From Xiphias gladius (taxonomy: Eukaryota; Chordata; Actinopteri; Istiophoriformes; Xiphiidae), in the NCBI RefSeq assembly GCF_016859285.1, contig NC_053417.1, forward strand, positions 22,536,706-22,600,705: a stretch of 64,000 nucleotides of DNA, given 5' to 3'. Below the pieces are notes generated by a model. It did not search any database. It saw only the letters and a program-made list of their open reading frames with translations, and had not been told where the DNA came from. The translations under genes and the position numbers were made by a program. This document shows, one piece after another, positions 1-10,400 of this stretch. Numbering within the stretch: position 1 is the stretch's first letter; the number at the start of each line of letters is the position of its first letter.

Positions 1-385
1 AACACGGAAGCGCAGTTCGACGTATTGATACTGAGGTAAAAGCAGCTACGACATCGGCGTCGCCTGTGACTCAACGTGTAACACACGACCACCAATTCCT
101 CCCATTTTAATTGTAATGACAGACAATTTGTTTCCAAATCTCTACGCGGAGTCTCCTCGCCACGGCTGCTCCCAGAAGGTACTTTATCAGGCTTTTCCAG
201 TCGCTCGTTATCCACCCCAGGACACCCCGGAGAAGGCCTAGAAGAGCGCGCAGGCGGAGCTTAGACGCCCGAGTAACGCAGCGAAGGGCACTACCGAGGC
301 GAGGCGCGTTTGTTGGTTTGGCGCCTCTCAGAAGCGGGGCAACGCAAACCGCTTTGCATAGGACGTAAGCGGAATCAGGACCAGG

Positions 386-690
386 TAGAAACATTTGCAC
401 CCAGAAGCTGCTGTTGTCAAGTGGATTTTTTTTTCTTAATAAAAAAAAACAAACAAACCCGGAGACTTTACAAGCAGAGCGGTGCCCAAACATTTGCACA
501 CGCCACAGTTCCCGTTTAATTTTTTTTAAGTTCATAGCATAAAATTAACGGTTCACTAACATTTGGAGAAAGGCTCTTCATTTATTTTTATGTCTGTTTG
601 TTGCAGGGGTTGTACTTACTTCTCTTTGCTTCAAAATAAAAAAAAAATAATAAAAAATGTAATTTGCCCAAACCTTTGCACATAACTTTA
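386..690 (+). repeat. Three direct copies of a Tc1-terminus-like motif
   Basis: A motif close to CCCAAACATTTGCAC occurs near 388-405 (partial), 484-512 and 664-685, all in the same orientation. The middle copy extends into GCCACAGT and resembles the end of the Tc1-like element at 55832-55856. The 484 and 664 copies are about 180 bp apart, the same spacing as the outer and inner direct repeats of that element. This suggests a heavily decayed Tc1-like terminus. No transposase remnant is seen here. Confidence 0.3.
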
Positions 691-1584
691 TATAACAGGG
701 TAACAGCACTTTGGGGGTCTTTTACTTCTCTTACTTTAAGTACACAGTCCTGGCTATACTTACACTTTTACATTTTCACTGCCGTAATTCTACTTGTAAT
801 TAAACACTTTTTACAGCGTGGAATTGGTCCATTTTTTTTTTACACTAGTAAAAGATCGGAGTTTTTCTTCCACCGTAGAAAAAGACTCGCATTAATGGGG
901 CTTGAAATGAGTAAAATAAAATATGGTACGAAAGAAAATAAACTAAAACCGAACGAGACGTTACAAGCACAAGGGGCACAAGCGGACGTGCGAATAATCT
1001 GCTCGGCAGAAGCGGAAGAACGTCGGTCTTCGCTGTCGACCCCGCCTGCCCGGGCGAGCTTCGGTGTACGCCGGGCAACAAATGGCAGCGAGCCTTCTTA
1101 GAACCCAGCCTTAAAGCAAACTTCCGGTATGGGTCACCCCCGTGCTCAGTTTTAAAACGGCTTCGTTTGAACAACACGCGATTACATTTCTTGCGTTTTC
1201 CCGCTGGGTTTTCTACAGTTGTTAAGAAAGACTGTGAACTACGTTAAATTTCCCCGCAGCAAAAAAAAAAAAAAATCTTTTGGCCTCGCAACCAGGGTGA
1301 TGTACGGTGGGGAAAGGCTCGCTGTATCCGAGGTAAATACTGAACCAGTAATAAAGAAAAAAGTCGGTTTTAGATCGAATTTGCCTTGTAAAACAAGTGT
1401 AAGCCAATCGTAGATTATGCCTGTGGTTCGTGCAATTTAGATAGAGGGGCACGTTTCGTTAGGTTTGTCACTGTGTTTACTCATTTATCTTGGACAGACC
1501 CGCAGTGTTTTATCAGCGTGAAAATGGGAACCAACGCGCAGATTTGATGTATTGGACGTGATTAACATTCCCTGAATAATTCAG

Positions 1585-1872
1585 CAGCTGATCATTCTTA
1601 GTAATTTCGACGTCCACGACTCTAAATGGACCGGCACCAGGCGCCGCTTTCCCCGGTTTACCGGCAAACTCGAGCAGTATGGCGCCTTAAACTGAAGTTG
1701 CGAAGAACAAGAAGGCTACGAGGACTTAGAATATTTGAAGTGAATGTACCTTCGTTTGAACTTTAAGTGAGCGGACTTCAGGGGACCCGATGGACTCTCC
1801 TGACTTGTACAAAGTTTGCACCTGTTTTTGTATTTTAAACGACTATTACTTCACCTCTTTGTTGTAAATAAA
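1585..1872 (+). other. Possible unassigned terminal exon with polyadenylation signal
   Basis: A candidate splice acceptor (TTCAG) at 1581-1584 is followed by 36 open codons ending in TGA at 1693-1695, then by a canonical AATAAA at 1867-1872. The open frame is rich in Arg and Lys and has no family motif I recognise. The other two frames are also open for more than 100 bases, so coding status is ambiguous. An ATG-started 46-codon frame at 1627 is an equally weak alternative. This could be the 3' end of an upstream gene on the plus strand or a chance arrangement. Confidence 0.2.
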
Positions 1873-2689
1873 GAGTAAAACCAAAAAAACAACAACTTTT
1901 TTTTTTTTTACTCAGTCGCCCCTGAATGAAAGCTGGACGCCAGCCGGGGAAAAACCCCCCCACACGAACTCAAATGTGTTAGAAATGTGTACCGCCGACG
2001 TACAACGGCGACCAAGCAACGACGGCGGGCCCCTCGGCGTAGAAGACCATCCCAAGTTAACAAGTTCCAAATGAGCAGCGCCCGCACAAGTCGTAGTAGT
2101 TGAGGTTTGTACGCACATGTCAGCCAAGGTGTGTGATGTGTGATTTTTTTTTTTTCTAAAGGGAACATGCTCGCTGCGAGCCTGCAGCATCATTAAGTCA
2201 AACCTTAAAAACTGTTCTGCACACTTAGAGATCCAGTGAAGATTTCTAATCCAAGAATGAATACTATTTGGATTTCTTTGTCTTTAGATAGATAGATCGG
2301 TAAAAAAATAACATTACTAATAAAAATATATGCATCAATAACACTGAGCTTTAGAGAACCCGGGGAAAAGCTGAAATGAAATGAGAGAACAAGTTGTTTT
2401 TGAATATTTGCTTTTTATTCAATTGACTTCAAAGCTTGTATTTAAATTCTCACCCTAACTTCAGTCACAATATTATAGTATAATATATACAGTATATTGA
2501 ACAGTGCTGATTGTGACACTGCTATTTTTTGAAAAACCAGATTATGGTATTATGGGTCTCAAAACACTTATCCTCGCTGCAAAGATATTGGTATGAGGCT
2601 CTCCTGGGAAGGAGGATAATTAACCTTCATTACTGCTACAACCTGAGAAGATGCAATTTTCAGGCGAAGGCAGGACGCGGGCATTACAT

Positions 2690-3060
2690 GATCTCACAAA
2701 GAGCTACGTGTCCACTGGTGCGCCTCTCTCAGCTCAGCTGTTAGTAACACCAACTCCATACCATCCTGCCCGGGACTGTGTGTCCTTGCCTCCGTGAATG
2801 AAATGGATGAATCTCTCTCCTGGTCCATAGTTCTGGAAAACAAGGGGTCATCTGAAAAATAAATAATCAGTAAGTCCAGATACGTCTGTGAAGAGTCTCT
2901 GTCACGCAGGTCACGGTATTTCTCAGCGCTATACGAAGGCAACTGGACTTGCTTGAGGCTGTTGAAGACGTTTCACCTCGCACCCGAAAGGCTTCTTCAG
3001 TTCTAACTAGTTCGACGCAGATGGTTTCTTTCACTCCTTTTTCAAACCTACCGGTCGTCC
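2690..3060 (-). mobile_element. Penelope-like element fragment, minus strand, with hammerhead-like core
   Basis: Read on the minus strand from 3060, a short coding relic (GRFEKGVKETICVE) resembles the conserved C-terminal segment of Penelope-like endonuclease/reverse transcriptase polyproteins of fish. It is followed by the tail common to such elements. The segment 3000-2967 has CTGAAGA (3000-2994), an imperfect stem, GAAAC (2974-2970) and GTC (2969-2967), the core order of a type I hammerhead ribozyme, which is known from Penelope-like elements. Stem II (2993-2975) is imperfect. Relative to the plus-strand copy at 3081, the coding part is internally deleted. The limit near 2690 is approximate. 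Confidence 0.55.
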
Positions 3061-3090
3061 CTGGCCAAAACTTATACGCATTTTGGCCAG
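3061..3090. repeat. Inverted repeat at the junction of the two Penelope-like fragments
   Basis: Ten-base perfect arms (CTGGCCAAAA at 3061-3070, TTTTGGCCAG at 3081-3090) flank a ten-base spacer. The similarity continues imperfectly outward for about 50 bases on both sides, because both arms encode the same RFE-VKE-I-V relic in opposite directions. Confidence 0.7.
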
Positions 3091-3510
3091 AGAAGACCAG
3101 CGGTTTGAAAGAAGAGTGAAAGAAGCCATCGGCGTCAAACCGGAACGACAACCACTACACACAGGAGGTGGTCTACGGCACCACTTATCGGCCACTTACA
3201 AAGCAGTCTTGAGATCCCTCCCCAGGCATCTTAATACCCATTCACACCATGACTCATGTGACCCTAACAACTCACATGTGACCTCAAACTACTCGCATAG
3301 TGATAACAACCCTAAAAGAGGATAAATGCCTGGACTCCCCACCAGTCAGTTAGAGCTGAAGCCTTTCGGGCCTGAGGCCAAGCCCAGGAGCCTTCGTATA
3401 GCAGAGAGAAACAGCAACTCCAGAGTTTTCCTCCTGGGCTCCTCTGAACTTCACTGTATTAACAAATGCCTCACACCTGATTCCATCTCTGCTCATTCCA
3501 CTGCCTAAAG
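3081..3510 (+). mobile_element. Penelope-like element fragment, plus strand (C-terminal coding relic and tail)
   Basis: The plus-strand frame from about 3083 reads AREDQRFERRVKEAIGVKPE, then a GGGLRHHLSATYKAVL segment. This is the signature of the C-terminal region just after the GIY-YIG endonuclease domain of fish Penelope-like elements. Only the final part of the polyprotein is present: no reverse transcriptase or GIY-YIG catalytic residues are seen. The frame closes at 3323-3325. The tail (about 3350-3405) resembles the hammerhead-bearing tail on the minus strand at 2940-3000 but is more decayed. The element is 5' truncated and cannot be active. Confidence 0.6.
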
Positions 3511-4441
3511 TAAACCGTATCAGGAGCAAATGTCCGGACAGGCCTCTTTCTCTGATTCAGCAACTCTACACGAATCTCATATTCACTGCCACACTCTGGT
3601 CAGTACCTAGTATAACACATGCAGGGTCACGTTATCATCTAGAAGCCATAGTAGCCAATGTTTCACGGATTTCATTCGGTCATACAGTGTGTTCTGAATG
3701 TGTCAGTGTTTTAGGTGCCATTTTGATAAATCCTTTCAAAAAGAGTTTTTCTAAAAACCTACAGAAGTTAAATGTTTTTGCTGTTTCTGTAACAGAAATC
3801 ACTGCTAGATTCCCTTTAAGGAAGGATAGCAAACAATTGCGTTTGTAGAAAACATCACACTAATAAATACGGGCAATTTTGAAATGTTATAGGTTATTCT
3901 ATTGTATTTCTTATTATTGTTTTAACCTTTATTTCTATCAGTTATAACACTGTCCTCAGAACTGTAACTGTAACTGCTCAGACCTGATAACTTGGTTGAC
4001 ATTGCTACATTGAGGAAAAAAAAAACCAAAAAAAAAAAAAAGTGGTCAAATGATCAGATAAGTTCAGGATAAGATCAGGTGAACAAAAAGCGATTGCACC
4101 TGTTATGTAAAATTCTGTTAATGCGCATGTCAACTGTGTACGGTCGGTCGAAGCTGAAACGGGGAGCCAACCTGTAAACTGTCAACAGACAGTCTGGGTG
4201 ATAATTTTTACTTTTCTCCCCTTGTTTTCTCTTCCGAAGAGGTTTGGCTAAGATGGGGCTCATGTTTCTTTACCCACCTGACTTATTTTTAACGATACTG
4301 CTACAATTCGAATTCTCCCTAATTAACTTGGTGGATCCAATGTTATGGTTGATATGAATGCTGGCCAAAACTACACAGATAAGATTCAAATTGTAATAAA
4401 CTGGAATTACCCGCTGATCAATGAGAATTAGAGAGAGCATT
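3511..4441. other. Gene-free stretch
   Basis: AT-rich DNA with poly-A tracts (near 4013-4041). On the minus strand it lies downstream of the F-box pseudogene. The missing C-terminal half of the FBA domain was looked for here and not found. No feature is supported. Confidence 0.5.
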
Positions 4442-5138
4442 TCATGCATAGTGGTCGCACCAATCAGATACTCTGATGTCTGGCTGGAAGTGATCCATAA
4501 ATGATGGGTTGTAACCTTCCTTCTGCAAATCGATCAGCTGGGCCTTCTTGCAGATGCTGCAGAGAACAGACAATGTTTTAGCTTCTACATAATATGACTG
4601 TCCCATATGATATAATTGCCGTATGTTTTCTAGCATCTCTCCTGTTTAATGCTCAATGGAAAGAGGTCACAAAATTTTTCTGGACTGTCTCATCTGGATG
4701 TGGCAGTCTAATACTGTGTACTGTCTCTATATCACCACCATTCTCCAAAATCTGCCAGCCCTTCAGCTCTGCTATAAAAACAAAGGTTGTGAGAGAAATC
4801 ATTTTGTAGTGCTCATTTGTACGTCTGCAAAACAATGGTTTTAGCACCACCAAATGTTAAGTACAGTTTTGTCTGCTTCTTACGTTCTCCTCTTGGATTC
4901 TTGAGAAGATTCCTCCTCTTCTTGCACAAGAAGTAAAACAACCTCCAGTCGCTGGGTATTCTGGAAGCATCACAGAGGCGATTGTGCTTCTCTTCTACAT
5001 CTCTCCCGCCACAAAGATTCCCTGTCAGCCACTTCTTTCAAATGACGGCACACCAACCGACAAATACAAACCACCTGATCAGGAGCTAGATTCGGAAAGA
5101 TCTCTTCTAGGATATCCAGAAGGGAGATCACAGAGGAA
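4442..5138 (-). pseudogene. F-box protein pseudogene (FBXO2/FBXO6/FBXO44 family, FBA domain truncated)
   Basis: Three exon-like blocks are seen on the minus strand. Block A (5138-4884) encodes an F-box (DQVVCICRLVCRHLKEVADR, then SLWRERCRRE) followed in another frame by SDWRLFYFL and NLLKNPRGE. Block B (4771-4657) encodes GWQILENGGD through QKNFVTSF. Block C (4556-4442) encodes CKKAQLIDL, EGYNPSFMDHFQPDIRVSDW and a stop. The order and spacing match FBXO6-type proteins, SCF ubiquitin-ligase adaptors whose FBA domain binds N-glycans. Lesions: a net +1 shift after CRRE in block A; the donor after block B reads TT instead of GT; block C stops soon after SDW, so the glycan-binding C-terminal half of FBA is missing. 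Junction phases (1/2 and 2/1) still agree across the blocks. A fitting first exon was not found. Sequencing error could explain one lesion but not all three. Confidence 0.8.
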
Positions 5139-7188
5139 CTGACAAGAACAAAACAAGACTAGGTCAATACCTAGTATGTGGCAGAACCGCTCTTTATCCG
5201 TTTGCTTCTCTCCTAGTCTCTGTGCTCCCATTTACAGTAATTTAATACAGCCAAATTCCCAATAAAGCTGTACTCATTTACATATTTTTCTGTTTCTGTT
5301 GTCAGACAATGGAACAAGTATGAAATAGTGACTGAAACGTGGCCCATTAAGACCACATGTTCATGTTAGTCACTTCAAAGCCATTTCCAAGCTGCTGCTC
5401 TGCACTGCTAACATCCTGATTTTATAACTACAACATCGTCTTGACAAAATCACCTAAATTAAAGTTAAAGGCAACGTCTGTGCTGTGATTCCCACTACAT
5501 TCACTTGTGAAATAATCACTCAGAGAGAACATCGGAAACTCGTTCATGTCTGGGCAACTGCCATGCGGTCAATTAAATGAGACCCATAGAGAGGTTTGCT
5601 CGCGGAGGGAAAGCCTAACCTCGCGCTCCATCTTCAATGGAAAATAGTTAAGGTTTGTCAAAGAAGTCGCAAGATTTGTCACTAGGTGCTTTTGTAAAAA
5701 AAAAAGTAATTAAAGGAGTCTGAAAAGTTGGTACATCTTAGAACAAGGGTGCTGAGTTGCTAACAACTGCCTGTAAACACCCCCTAATGACGCCATAGAA
5801 ACTGTTTGCGCCAATTCATTTTGAAAGCGTATTAGCCAATGGTGTAAGGTCAGCAGTCAGTCACTCAGTCATAGACATTTGCATTTATAAGGCCGGCCCC
5901 GCTGTTGCAGGCAAGCCAAAAAGAACAGGTTCAAACTCTGGATAATCAGTTTAAATTTCCAGTACTGACTTTGGAGCAATGAACGCTACTGCTTACATAA
6001 CGATAGAATCTAAACTACCTAACACGGGCGTTAGTCTCACAACCAATTGAACAGACACAAATAGCAGGTCCACAATAAAATAAAAAAAAGTTATCCAGGC
6101 GGTCATTGTCACCTCCTATCAAGTCAAATATTTCAAAATTCATGATCAGGAAGCAAACATAATCTAAAACTCGGAAAACTGGCAACATTTTCTGTCTGAA
6201 CCTTTTTATTTTATATTAGACTATATGGTCTATGCAGCGTTCAGTCAAGTCGGAGTCGAAATAAACTCAAAAATTAGCTTTTTGTCAGTCTCTCTATGTT
6301 GGACTTGAGTCAACATTTCTGTGGCCACAAGTCCAACACGGAGACTAAGAAAAAGTTACTTTCCTCACCAGGATGGTGAAGTCTGTACTCTGACCTTGGC
6401 CTTGTCCAACAAATGTTACCCTGTTAAGCCTTTACATTGCCCTGCACATTTACATATTAGCACTTTAGCATGTGCAGAACTTTATTGTATAGTTTTCCTC
6501 ACATTTGTGACATTAATTTCCTTTATAACAATAGTAATGTCAAGTTTACACTCTAGTTTGGAGGCTGTAGTTTGTGGTGCTGTTTATAGCCTACTGAGAG
6601 GTGTTTCTAATATTTAGTACAATCAGCTATATAAATAGGGTAGATAATTATGTTAACTAAATATATAATGACACACAGTTGAATCGGCTCATCTGAAACA
6701 GTTTCAGCAAAAACTGAACATCATCCACAAGGTAGGATTTACTGCACCACTGATGAAAAACTATTCAACACGCCCACCAGCTAACCTTTCCAAAAAACTT
6801 TAATACTTATTTTAACACATTTCCAATTGTTTATGTATGAATTTTTGTCTTTTATAGTTCTTTGTGGTTATTTCTTTTCTGAATATTATGCATTATTGCA
6901 CACTAGTCTTTTAGCAAATAGCCTAATGAGTATGCCACCCTGCATTTCATTTTCTGTTTGTAACTGGTGAACGTTCCTTTCCTTCCCTTTTGTTACCCCC
7001 CTTGTATATCATTGGCTTTTTGTCAACAACTTTCATATTATTCTTCAAATTTACACATTTCACCTGTTCCCTTTTTCCTGGGTAGCCTGCTCAAAGTTAA
7101 CTACTTGAAATTAACCAAAACAATCAAATATTTCCTCTTACAAGCATTACAAAAAAATATATATATTTTTTAAAAAGGACCAAAACGT
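5139..7188. other. Intergenic stretch between the F-box pseudogene and dnajc11
   Basis: No coding region is supported. The main feature is the promoter-like cluster at 5836-5890. A minus-strand ATG in good context near 5629-5631, followed by a possible donor (GAG|GTTAGG), was considered as the F-box first exon, but its phase does not fit the F-box frame. The rest is AT-rich without recognisable repeats. Confidence 0.4.
5836..5890. promoter_or_regulatory. CCAAT / octamer / TATA cluster
   Basis: A CCAAT box (5836-5840), an octamer ATTTGCAT (5877-5884) and a TATA-like TTTATAA (5884-5890) lie within 55 bases. On the plus strand the order is that of a histone-type or octamer-dependent core promoter, but no open frame follows. 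On the minus strand the same sites (ATGCAAAT, TTATAA, ATTGG) lie about 700 bases upstream of the F-box pseudogene and could be its old promoter. A GCGCCAA E2F-like site lies at 5809-5815. Confidence 0.3.
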
Positions 7189-7444
7189 TAGGCAAAATGA
7201 GAGAGACAGATTTTAATAATATGGCAAATAAACAGAGGTGCATTCATGTCTTCAATCACATAGGCACTGCAGTTTTTGTACAATACAGTACATAGAACTC
7301 CATCATAAATTACAAGCCATACCAGAAATAAATGGATACCAAGGAGGCTACAAGACCTGGGAATTTGGATCGTAGCCACTGATTTTGGTGTCACATTAGA
7401 ATTTCAAGCAGGCCACGACCATGTCTGTGGATACTCAATCAAGA
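7189..7444 (-). other. Probable 3' untranslated region of dnajc11
   Basis: This lies directly after the tentative dnajc11 stop codon. On the minus strand an ATTAAA polyadenylation hexamer is at 7217-7212, so cleavage would be near 7195. The assignment depends on the last exon at 7464 being correct. Confidence 0.35.
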
Positions 7445-10400
7445 TCAATATCCAGTCTGCGATGCTTTTATTCCGCTCTGCATATATAAATGAATATAAA
7501 GACAAAATGTAAATGCACAATTTCTGAGCAACAAGGACTTAAATCCATGTCGTATCTAAAACAGGTTTATCCATCTTCTGTCAAAGAGCTGAGAGATAAG
7601 TCTTTTTGGTCAGCGGAGGAGCTCCTATGTGTCGGCGTCAATCCTGTGAGCTGTACAGCGGGAAACAAGAACAAAGAAGTTGGAAATAACACTGGTGGCG
7701 TGCACATCAAAGTGGCAGGTAATGTACCTCAGTGGATTTAAGGAGACATTTTCAAACTGGAGATAAAATATTCTAGGATATGTTGCATCAGATACATCCA
7801 CAAAGACTCAGGGCTGAAGTTAAATCCCCCTACTGCCAGAAACATCCAAAACCGGTGCCAGTAAGAGAGTTCAAGACAATACACGATCTACTAAGTCATT
7901 TACCTGCACTGAAGAAGCTAAACACTACAGTAAATGGTGCAAAAAGACAACGCGTCCCCTTATGAGGGTGTCACTGTGCTGTATAGTGCACCGAGGGACT
8001 TACATTGCTTTGGTATCCTGAGTGGTTCCGTGTCTCCTGACAGGACTTGATGCATGACTCCACGGAACTGATAAAGCACCTTCAGGCTCTTCTCCTCCCC
8101 CACACACGGGTCGTAGAAGCCAGGGAGCCCAGACTGGAAAAAAACAACATCAGGTCACGCACCAGCAGCAGACTGAATCATCATACAGCAATTTGAGGTC
8201 ATCGGTCTGTAACAATAGGTATTTTTCGAGTGTGTGTATACTAAATGTTTTACCTACCAGCAAAATAGCTTGTACGGTCTCAACAGATACAGCAACATTA
8301 GAGCTGAAAAATCTACTTGATAGTATAAGTTTTGGAAATCTTTCCCTAAATTAATGCAGTTACCTTTGTGGCCTCAGTGAGGATGAGTTTTGAGTCTTTC
8401 ACCAGGCACTGCAGTGGCACGGTCACATCAATGACCTTTGCCCTCTCGTGTTTTCTACTGTTGTCTGTGACGAACTTGCCGTACCAGGCGTTGAGGATGA
8501 TGAGACCTGATTCAGGAAGCAGCATCGAGAAAGGCTTTAATCAACAGGAAATTTAATGTATTAACTTTTTTTTTTTTGTTACTGTGATTCAAAATGCAAA
8601 TTAGTCAACCAAAATGGCCTACTTAGTTTGATTTAAGAGTAGATTTCAGATATCCAAGGATATGAGACAAAACAGACCCCAATATTTGGACGAACTGATA
8701 TTAAAAGTCCAACACAACTCCCCACTTCCAGCATAGAACAATTTTAATCCTGCGTGCCTGCAAATGAAGTCACACAGTTCATAACAGAACCAGTGTAATT
8801 TTTGAGAAGTACTTGTCAAAATCATTTTTCAAGTACATAACAAAAAGACAGCACAGTTCATTTTAATTGCAAGCTGCATAAACAATACCATAACAATTTC
8901 ATGGTGTGTAGTCCATCGAATAAAGAAGAGCGGCTGGGTGTCTGTCTTTACACACACACACACTGCTATTAATTGTTACTTTACAAGTGCAAGGTCTAGG
9001 GGACCTTTGATGATACCAAAATCAAAGCAACCTCTACAGTGACAGGTGTCATAAGCCGTTTATCACTTGCCGAACTCCCCTGGGTGAGAATTAATCTTTT
9101 TGCTGAGAGCTTTTTGTTAGTGTACTTATCATAGGCAAAATAACAGGTCCCAATTATCACCAGTCAAAATGGAAGCTGGAGGGTTGTTAAAAAACATCCA
9201 CTGAACTCTATTACTCTATTTTAACCCTGGTTAAAAAGCGACGCATATCCACAAAAATCACCCTAGATACTATCAGTGTCTAAAAAGTAAGACTCCTATA
9301 CTACAACGGGAAGGCCTACACATTTGTCTTGCCATTGCCAGGTATACAGTCCCTTTCATTTTAAGCAAACTACCCAAGAAGATCACTTAAATTGTGTATA
9401 TTTCGCTACGGTTTAGTTTTTCTCGACGTTTGAGCTGGGAATTCATAGGTAGCAGAAAATTAAACAGCAGTGAAGGGGAGGTATTTTTGTTTTATACGTT
9501 GAAAATAGAAACTGTATCTCAGAAATTACACTTGGAAGTGAGCAACATTCAATCAGGCATCGCTTTCAACATATTTGACCAAAAATGTATGAAAAACAGT
9601 TCAGAATCTGAGAGAATCAAACAGTTTCACAGCCTGCTTAAAAAACATTATTCCCAGGATAAGCTCATCCCTTAAATAATACTGATCTTACCCATTCTAG
9701 ACTCCTCAGCTTCAATAATCCTGCGCACAGACTCCTGCATAAGCAAGACCTTTAGAGAGGAAAAAGGCACACAGGAAGGGAAGGAGACAGAAACAAACAA
9801 TGAGATTTCACATCATATGGATTATACTAATGAATTCCAATAACACTTTGCATTTTATCTAATCCCATCTCAGCCCCTGCATCTGAATGTCGTAGGACTT
9901 GTAATATTTCTTGACAGTCAACCGCAATACCTGCATCTCTTATCTAACACTGAACAGCAATGTGGGATTGGCACAACAGCTACATGTAAACCTGCAAAAT
10001 ACTCACAGCAGCCTCCGCCTCCTGTTTCTTCCTGGCGATGTTAGAGGCCGAGCTCTCCCGCTGCTTCTCCAAGTCTCTGTTGGGGGGGGGGGGGATATAA
10101 ATGGGAGAAATAAAATTAGCTCATAAAATCCGGCAATAATTGTACATGCGGTGCTACTCTCAATAACATTTCTTGCATGAATCAACCAACTTAAAGCGAA
10201 GGTTTCTTACTGTTCCTTCTGGGCCCGCACGTAGGGTCGAATAATAAGCTGTTGGAGGGCGAGGTAGAAAACCAATGGTCCAACTGTGGCGTAAAATACA
10301 GCACTTGGCAGGAGCTGGTCAGTCAGGTGAATCGGGAAGAAATATGTCTGGCTGGCTCTGTTGAGTCTGCAGATAAAGTTAAGTTTCATTATTTAAATCT

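Larger units (their letters stand above)
1..2280. other. Left-edge region with retained CpGs, no recognised gene
   Basis: This stretch contains many CpG dinucleotides (for example 20-70, 230-310, 960-1080 and 1980-2090) separated by A- or T-rich runs. An ETS-like ACTTCCGGT element lies near 1119-1127. No reading frame resembles a family I know. It could be the promoter or 5' region of a neighbouring gene, or the last part of an unrecognised transcript ending near 1870. A short (GATA)n run lies near 2285. Nothing else can be supported. Confidence 0.35.

Noticed and set aside
664-1177. Overlapping open frames on both strands (145 and 110 codons)
   Set aside because: Low-complexity composition, no known motif, and both strands open at once.
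5600-5645. Possible first exon of the F-box gene (ATG in strong context, MERE, then GTTAGG)
   Set aside because: It ends in phase 0, while the F-box exon at 5138 needs phase 2, so it cannot be joined without another lesion.
5915-5945. B-box-like GGTTCAAACTC downstream of the TATA cluster, suggesting a tRNA or other Pol III gene
   Set aside because: No A box, cloverleaf or T-run terminator in the right place.
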